Positions 16,121 to 21,637 of a DNA stretch of 21,637 nt are shown here, in pieces. Within the stretch, counting starts at the first letter, position 1. Each line of letters starts with the position of its first letter. Location of the stretch: assembly GCA_014378285.1 (NCBI GenBank), contig JACMNZ010000176.1, positions 1 to 21,637 on the forward strand, in the 5' to 3' direction. The notes beneath the pieces are model-generated. The model worked only from the letters and a program-made list of their open reading frames with translations. It made no database searches and was not told the DNA's origin. The stretch comes from Pseudopedobacter sp. Lineage in GTDB: Bacteria; Bacteroidota; Bacteroidia; Sphingobacteriales; Sphingobacteriaceae. The position numbers and the translations under genes are program-made.

Positions 16121-16504
16121 TTATTTGATTGATAAAATATATTGCACCATTTTTTTTGCATCAGTTAGCGTTACGTTTGCATGTGCAACCATTGGTATTT
16201 CTCCCCAATTGCCCTTACCCCCACTAATAATCTTTTGACTCAATATTTTGTAATTAGCCTCAGTTGCTGGATATTTTTTGGCAACATCTTTATAAGAAGG
16301 GCCCACAAGTTTAATATCCAACTTATGACAAGCCAAGCAATCAGATTTTGCTATTAATGCCTTTCCCTCAGCTATTTGGCTTTCTGTTGGCTTACTAATT
16401 ATTACTTTTTTTGCACTTGTTTGCGCTATTGATGATGTGCTAAATAAGGTTATGCAAACGATTGCATAACTTAACGAAAAGAATAGTGCTGAATTTTTTT
16501 TCAT
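16121..16504 (-). CDS. Small exported class I cytochrome c (c551/c552-like)
   Basis: A 127-residue protein with a Sec signal (hydrophobic 6-27, ending SIAQ) and one haem-binding motif CLACH at 56-60. The family pattern 'C..CH......GPSY..VA.KY' is present (KLVGPSYKDVAKKYPA), and Met105 in GEIPMVAH is the likely second axial ligand. Such cytochromes are soluble periplasmic electron carriers. As first gene of the operon it is the natural acceptor for electrons from the cytochrome domain of the fusion protein encoded three genes downstream, passing them toward a terminal oxidase (inference). I found no exact TAnnTTTG promoter element on the - strand in the 16505-16748 stretch upstream. Confidence 0.9.
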   Translation of the reverse strand: MKKNSALFFSLSYAIVCITLFSTSSIAQTSAKKVIISKPTESQIAEGKALIAKSDCLACHKLDIKLVGPSYKDVAKKYPATEANYKILSQKIISGGKGNWGEIPMVAHANVTLTDAKKMVQYILSIK

Positions 16505-16748
16505 GTTTATATAATAAATTTAATTGGTTAACGGGGTGAAAAGGCAATGGCTTTTAATTGTAAAATATAAATTTAAAATAATGAATTTCACATTTACATA
16601 AAAATCGGTTTGACTAAATATAAATGAATTTTTTTATAAAAAATTAGTACTTGCTGTTATACCTTAATTAACAACTGTTTATTATTATGCTAATAGTTCC
16701 TTTTTTTACCTAATTGACTAAGTTTATGCCAATTCTAAATGTCTCTTT

Positions 16749-18209
16749 TCAGTTTCTTAATTTATCAAAAGGTACTTTCTCTGCATCTATTTTTACTGGT
16801 GTACTTTCGCTACTAATCTTAACTTTTAGTTTAGATTTTTTGGATTTGTGATAGTCGCATTATTATCATCGATAATTTCATATTTAGCAAAAGTCATAAC
16901 AGCAATTCCAAATTTTACTGCTTTATTAGCTTCAAAAGCACCGATTATAGTAATTTTACCAGAATCAGTTTTATCGTTGATCATAGTCCTTTCTATTTTT
17001 TTAACGATTTAATGTGATAAACAGCTTTGGTATCCATTCCCGGTTTATCAATATCATTAGTAAATGTGGCATTTGTTATTTTACCATTAGCTTCCCGGCT
17101 TTTAGCTGGTATGGTATTCTCGATAATTGGTACCGTATGGCCCCATAAACTTCTTGCTTTATTATCATCATTAAATGCACCAGCGGTGTAGGAAAGTGCG
17201 CCAATATCTCCAGTTATCTTTTTATCTGCTAAAAATAAAGAATAGCTTCCTGAATTAAAATGGATATGATTTTCGGCATCATGGCCAGCTTTAATGGCTG
17301 TAGAAAGTGGATTATTTTTTCGCCCACGAGAGATTACAATACCAAAATTGTCAAAATAGGTATGTTCTGGTAGTACAACTTCCTTCTTATTATTTTTTAA
17401 TGATGATGGATTTGCTCGTTCCATTAAACAACTTAACCCTTCATCTGGAACATTTTCTGAAAGTTGATTTGTACAATGATATTTTGCTGCCATCATGTAG
17501 GCAAAATTTCCTTTTTCTTGCGATGCTGTTAGGCTAACATCAAAAAAATGCGCATAGTAACTCGGATTTACCTGATTATATTCTAGGAAATTACCAACAT
17601 TTTTTAAATTATTTAGATCAAAGGTAAAAAGGTTGATTTTACTATTTGTGTAATTAGAAATGGTTTGCGCTAAATATAAATAATGCCCAAACCCATATCC
17701 TCGGTAAATAGTACCTTCAAAACAATATTCATTGATATCAAAACCACTTAAATAATATTTTATACTGTTTAGGGTGCTTCCCAAAGCTGCAATATGTTCA
17801 TCTTGATTTTTTGAAGTATCGATAATAGAAAATATAGTTCCGGTTGTGTACACTGCATTCCGATTACCGATAGCATGTATGCGAGAGTTGATTAATTTAC
17901 CCAATCCTTTAAATCTGGAGTATAAATCGGTCATACTCGATTGTGCTTGTGCATCTATTTTCTTTCTCATTTCGGCTAAAGCCAAATCAGACCCAAATTT
18001 TCTTGCGCTCAAATCAATTCGTATTCTTTTATCTTCTAAAACGCTATTATTGTTATCATCATAAATGGAATGCATTTAAGATTTCATTTCCATATAGCCT
18101 GTAAATAGGCTTCTATTTGCTCTAAAAACATACCTTTGTTCTCCATGCACTCGGCTAAAATAAAATTTTCTAACCTGTCCATAATTTGGTGATAGTAAGG
18201 TTTGCACAT
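16749..18209 (-). pseudogene. Broken heparinase II/III-type polysaccharide lyase gene
   Basis: The 3' two-thirds of a heparinase II/III superfamily gene (alpha/alpha toroid plus beta-sandwich) is spread over several frames. At 18209-18084 one frame reads YYHQIMDRLENFILAECMEN then KGMFLEQIEAYLQAIWK and a TGA. The similarity continues in another frame from about 18075 to a TAG at 16993 (360 codons; MHSIYDDNNNS; INSRIHAIGNRN; AGHDAENHIHFNSGSYSLFL as the core motif). After a T7 run (16996-17002) it shifts again (ERTMINDKTDSGKITIIGAF, KPVKFG-like segment) and after a T6 run (16836-16841) once more, ending at 16749 (KLRN stop). A TAA stands where a conserved KSW tryptophan is expected (about 18076-18078). 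The N-terminal half is missing. The normally 'HNHnDvGSF' motif reads HIHFNSGSY. Two breaks are single-base homopolymer slips and could be sequencing errors; the missing N-terminus and nonsense codon are not easily explained that way. Confidence 0.78.
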
Positions 18210-18311
18210 TCGTTTCGTCTACCTACTTATATTTGGATTTTTAAAAATAGATAGAAAAGTAAAATATACTGTTATGTACTGTCCTGTGGTTCAGTTTTTT
18301 ATTTATGAATT

Positions 18312-18354
18312 TATGTTCTCTTAATAACCTTATTAAGTGCATTAAGAGAACATA
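18312..18354. repeat. Nested palindromes: 14-bp inverted repeat overlapping an 8-bp inverted repeat
   Basis: TATGTTCTCTTAAT (18312-18325) and ATTAAGAGAACATA (18341-18354) are perfect reverse complements with a 15-base loop. Overlapping the left arm, CTTAATAA (18320-18327) and TTATTAAG (18330-18337) form a second perfect repeat with a 2-base loop. The two hairpins share bases and exclude each other. No T-run follows on either strand, so it is not a standard terminator. It sits in the otherwise gene-free stretch 18210-18480 between the RND pump and the broken lyase gene. Confidence 0.7.
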
Positions 18355-18480
18355 GGAAGACATTATGAAGGGGATTTTAAAAAAATTCATTTTTAGCTTT
18401 TTTATATTAGCAATTTTCTAAATTTGAAAGGTCTATATCTATCTTATGTGTCGACCATACCCCTTTTGGCACTGAATTAT

Positions 18481-21400
18481 TTACTCAATTTCTACAAACT
18501 CATTTTTATTCTTTTGTTGGTGATTAATATAAGTATCCAACGCTTTTTTTCCATATCTGTAAAAAACGACTGGAGTAACTATAATATCTAATAGTGTACT
18601 GCTAATTAAGCCTCCTAAAATCACGGTAGCAACTGGATATAAAATTTCTTTACCAGCAGCAGTTGAGTCTAACGTAAGCGGGATTAACGCTAAAGCAGCA
18701 ACTAAAGCGGTCATTAAAACAGGTACTAATCTTTCTAACGAGCCTCGAATAATCATCTCCTTACTAAAATGTTCTCCTTCTTTTTCAACTAAATGGATAT
18801 AATGAGAAATCATCATGATCCCATTTCTAGATGCTATTCCTGTAAGGGTAATAAAACCTACCAAAGTAGCAATGGAGAATACACCGCCTGTTAATATAAC
18901 TGCTACAACGCTCCCAATTAAAGCTAACGGAATGTTCAACATGATTTGAAAAACGATTCTGGAAGAATTAAAATGGCTATATAAAACTAAAAAGATTCCT
19001 AAAAATGAAAATATGCTGAGAATTAAAATGAGTTTAGATGCCGATTGCTGACTTTCAAACTGACCGCCATATTCTATATAATAGCCTTGTGGCAATTGTA
19101 AATCTGTCTTTATTGCAGCTTGTAACTCCTTTACTGTACTTCCTAAATCTCTACCTTGTACGTTAGCCGAAATAACAATTCTACGTTGTGTGTTTTCATG
19201 AAAGATTGAATTGATGCCATTCTCAAATTCTATTTTCGCTATCTGACTTAAAGGAATAAGAGAGCCGTTTGGTAATGATATTTGTGTGTTTTGAATTGCA
19301 TTAATGCTATTCCTTGTACTATCATCCGTTCTTAAAATTAAGTCAAAAGTTTTTTGCCCATCCAAAATCTGACTGGAGACCTTTCCATTATAGAATATCT
19401 CTAAATCTTCTGCTACTTTACCTACTTGTAAACCATATTGTTGTATAGCTACTCGGTCTAACCTGATCATCAATTGAGGCACTAATACTTGTTTCTCAAT
19501 TTGTACATCAACTACACCATTAACTTTAGTTATAATTTCCTGAATTTTTGCTGCATTGCTTCTTAAATCAGCTAAATCGTTTCCAAATACTTTAATGGCG
19601 ATTTGCGCCCTTACACCAGATAGCAAATGATCTAAACGGTGGGAAATGGGCTGCCCAATATTTACTGTTACGCCTTTTAATACCGAAAGTTGATTTCTTA
19701 AATCGGCTAATATCTCTTTTTTATCTCTAGTAATTTCTTTGGGGTCTCTTAACGCTACTTCTATTTCAGAGTTACTTGGTGGTTCGGCGTGTTCGTCTAA
19801 TTCTGCTCTTCCTGTTCTTCTGGCGGTTACTAATACTTCTGGAACTTTTAGCATTTGCTTTTCTGCAATGCTACCTACTTTATTGGCTTCTTGTAAGGAA
19901 GTTCCGGGCGGTAATGATAAGTTTACTGTATAGCTTCCTTCATTAAATGGAGGTAAAAATTCTGTGCCAAAAAATGGAACTATACTCATTGCTGCAACTA
20001 TTAAAATAATTGCCGAGGTAATGATAATTTTTGTGTGATTTAAACCCCAGTTTAACAAATGGGTATCCTTACGCTTTAAGAAACGAACTAAAGGACTATC
20101 GTTATCATCAGGATTAAAAGTCTTTTTTTCTAATTCAAGTTTTTCTTGAACAGTCTTTTTCTTCCAAAACTTTAAGTTTATATGTCTTAAAGCTTTTTCT
20201 GAACTCATAAAATAACTACATAAAGCTGGTGTTAAAGTAAGCGATACTACCAATGATGCTAAAATAGAGGTGATATATGCTATACCAAGTGGAGCAAATA
20301 TTTTACCTTCAATCCCTTGTAAATAAAATAAAGGAAGAAATACCAGCACTACAATAATTGTGGCGTAAACAATAGAATTACGCACTTCGCTACTGGCCTC
20401 ATAAATAACTTGCAAAGTTGGTCTGGGACTTTCGCTTGCCCAATTTTCACGCAATCGCCGGTATACATTTTCTACATCCACAATGGCATCATCAACCAAT
20501 TCTCCAATGGCAATGGCTAAACCACCAAGTGTTAAAGTATTGATAGAAATTTCAAAAGATTTAAGAATGATGGCCGTTATGATTAGCGATATTGGAATCG
20601 CTGTTAAAGTAATTATGGTGGTTCTTACGTTTAACAGAAATAGAAAAAGGATAATGATTACCAATATAAAACCATCTCTTAATGCGATTTCCACATTACT
20701 TAATGAATTTTCTATGAAGTGCTTTTGCTGAAAAACATCTGTATTAATTTTTACATCAGCAGGCATTGTTGCCTGCATTTCTGCCACTGCTTTTTTTATT
20801 TCTTCCGTTAATTCAACAGTATTTCCGTTGGGTTGCTTTTCTATACTGAGGATAACCGCTGGGTTTCCGTTGAGCGATCCATCGCCTCGTTTTAAAGCAG
20901 GTCCGTATTTTACCTCAGCAACTTGCTTTAAAAGTATGGGCGAATTATCTGTCTTATTTATGATTACTGTATTGCCAATATCATCTAAAGAAGTTGCATC
21001 TACTCTAGCAATATTTCTAATTAACACTTCGGAACCTTGATAGTTAAAAAAACCTCCTGTAGTATTTAAGTTTGTTAATTTTAATGCTTCATCAACTTGA
21101 TCAATCGAAACTCCAAATTGGCGTAATTTTTCAGAAGATAGTAGGACTTGATATTGTAATTTTTCTCCACCAATAGGAATCACTTGCGAAATTCCTTTTA
21201 TGCTCATTAACCGCCTTCTAATGGTAAAATCAGCCAACGTCCTCACGTCCATTGGGCTAGTTTTTGTTCCTGTTACTGCAATCAGCATAAACTGCCCCAT
21301 TACAGAACTTATGGGTCCCATAACAGGTGTAATACCCTGTGGGAGCTGAACGGTTTGCAGTTTCTCTGCAGTAAGCTGTCTTGCCCTATATATATCTGTA

Positions 21401-21637
21401 TCCCAATCAAATTCTACGAAAACTAATCCCAAACCTGGTGAAGCTACCGATCTTACTATTTCTACCCCAGGCGATCCATTTAGCGCTGTTTCAGTTGGTA
21501 AAATAACCTGAGCTTCAATTTCTTCAGGGGCCATTCCATTAGCCTCTAAAAATATGGTTACCCTTGGACGGTTTAAATCTGGCAAAACATCCACAGGTAA
21601 ATTCACAACGGTATAAATACCATAAATCATGATTAAA
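18481..21637 (-). CDS. RND heavy-metal-type efflux pump inner-membrane subunit (CusA/CzcA family), 5' end outside window
   Basis: The visible part is 1051 residues. The frame stays open through the right edge (LIMIYGIYTVVNLPVDVLPD is the end of the first membrane helix), so the ATG at 21630 is internal and some 20-25 residues lie outside. Seen are the porter motifs (GVEIVRSVASPGLGLVFVEF, DWDTDIYRARQL), the TM2-TM4 block with LGGLAIAIGELVDDAIVDVEN, the second half beginning at IIITSAIILIVAAMSIVPFF and FGTEFLPPFNEGSY, and the TM10-12 block (GFITLTGIASRNGIMMISHY). This is the CusA/CzcA (HME) branch: inner-membrane, proton-driven subunit of a tripartite pump with a membrane-fusion protein and an outer-membrane channel, probably encoded upstream (to the right). 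Metal specificity cannot be read from the sequence by eye, and some members of this ELVDD-type branch may not export metals. Unrelated to the glycan genes. Confidence 0.9.
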   Translation of the reverse strand, partial: LIMIYGIYTVVNLPVDVLPDLNRPRVTIFLEANGMAPEEIEAQVILPTETALNGSPGVEIVRSVASPGLGLVFVEFDWDTDIYRARQLTAEKLQTVQLPQGITPVMGPISSVMGQFMLIAVTGTKTSPMDVRTLADFTIRRRLMSIKGISQVIPIGGEKLQYQVLLSSEKLRQFGVSIDQVDEALKLTNLNTTGGFFNYQGSEVLIRNIARVDATSLDDIGNTVIINKTDNSPILLKQVAEVKYGPALKRGDGSLNGNPAVILSIEKQPNGNTVELTEEIKKAVAEMQATMPADVKINTDVFQQKHFIENSLSNVEIALRDGFILVIIILFLFLLNVRTTIITLTAIPISLIITAIILKSFEISINTLTLGGLAIAIGELVDDAIVDVENVYRRLRENWASESPRPTLQVIYEASSEVRNSIVYATIIVVLVFLPLFYLQGIEGKIFAPLGIAYITSILASLVVSLTLTPALCSYFMSSEKALRHINLKFWKKKTVQEKLELEKKTFNPDDNDSPLVRFLKRKDTHLLNWGLNHTKIIITSAIILIVAAMSIVPFFGTEFLPPFNEGSYTVNLSLPPGTSLQEANKVGSIAEKQMLKVPEVLVTARRTGRAELDEHAEPPSNSEIEVALRDPKEITRDKKEILADLRNQLSVLKGVTVNIGQPISHRLDHLLSGVRAQIAIKVFGNDLADLRSNAAKIQEIITKVNGVVDVQIEKQVLVPQLMIRLDRVAIQQYGLQVGKVAEDLEIFYNGKVSSQILDGQKTFDLILRTDDSTRNSINAIQNTQISLPNGSLIPLSQIAKIEFENGINSIFHENTQRRIVISANVQGRDLGSTVKELQAAIKTDLQLPQGYYIEYGGQFESQQSASKLILILSIFSFLGIFLVLYSHFNSSRIVFQIMLNIPLALIGSVVAVILTGGVFSIATLVGFITLTGIASRNGIMMISHYIHLVEKEGEHFSKEMIIRGSLERLVPVLMTALVAALALIPLTLDSTAAGKEILYPVATVILGGLISSTLLDIIVTPVVFYRYGKKALDTYINHQQKNKNEFVEIE

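Noticed and set aside
16005..16238. + strand frame across the junction of the TonB receptor and the small cytochrome gene
   Set aside because: Antisense to the start of one supported gene and the end of another; no recognisable protein features.
16505..16748. Promoter of the cytochrome operon
   Set aside because: The only partial match on the - strand is TATATTTT near 16560-16570 without a TTTG at proper distance; too weak to call.
16993..18075. 360-codon - strand frame as an intact gene
   Set aside because: Family similarity continues on both sides in other frames and a conserved Trp position is a stop, so it is the middle of a broken heparinase-like gene rather than a complete protein.
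18312..18354. Standard intrinsic terminator
   Set aside because: The stem is perfect but neither strand has a T-run after it; kept only as a repeat/structure.

Overview
The window looks like a chromosomal segment of a Bacteroidota bacterium, most likely of the Sphingobacteriaceae/Pedobacter type (inference). The evidence is AT-rich DNA, a carboxypeptidase-like domain fused to a TonB-dependent receptor, many secreted glycoside hydrolases in close series, and a TAnnTTTG-type promoter element. No rRNA, tRNA, CRISPR array or insertion sequence was seen.

Left part (1-10477, + strand): a polysaccharide-degradation gene set. It opens with the C-terminal end of a GH88/GH105-type unsaturated uronyl hydrolase (1-168), then a decayed GH43 remnant (about 298-744). 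A probable promoter (928-957) precedes five tightly spaced exported enzymes: a GH106 alpha-L-rhamnosidase lipoprotein, a GH78-type alpha-L-rhamnosidase, a GH71/99-like hydrolase with a C-terminal CBM9-like domain, a BNR_4 beta-propeller protein of the fold used by several rhamnose/uronate lyases, and a DUF2264 protein with a twin-arginine-like signal. Together they point to a glycan with L-rhamnose next to a uronic acid (arabinogalactan-protein caps, ulvan-like or bacterial exopolysaccharide). No SusC/SusD pair lies in this stretch.

Middle (10719-16504, - strand, convergent with the first set and separated from it by an intrinsic terminator): a compact four-gene operon. In order of transcription it encodes a small c-type cytochrome, a TonB-dependent receptor without a SusD partner, a secreted ThuA-family protein, and a large lipoprotein that fuses a PVC-type dehydrogenase-like propeller, HEAT-like repeats and a C-terminal cytochrome c. 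I read this as a candidate periplasmic oxidation module for an imported carbohydrate or related compound. It is the most interesting system in the window.

Right part: 16505-16748 holds no gene I can recognise. A broken heparinase II/III-type gene (16749-18209, - strand) follows, then about 270 bases with a nested palindrome (18312-18354). The window ends in a CusA/CzcA-type RND efflux pump (18481 to the right edge, - strand), whose start lies beyond the window. Two decayed polysaccharide genes (GH43 and heparinase-like) suggest a locus that has been shedding parts.
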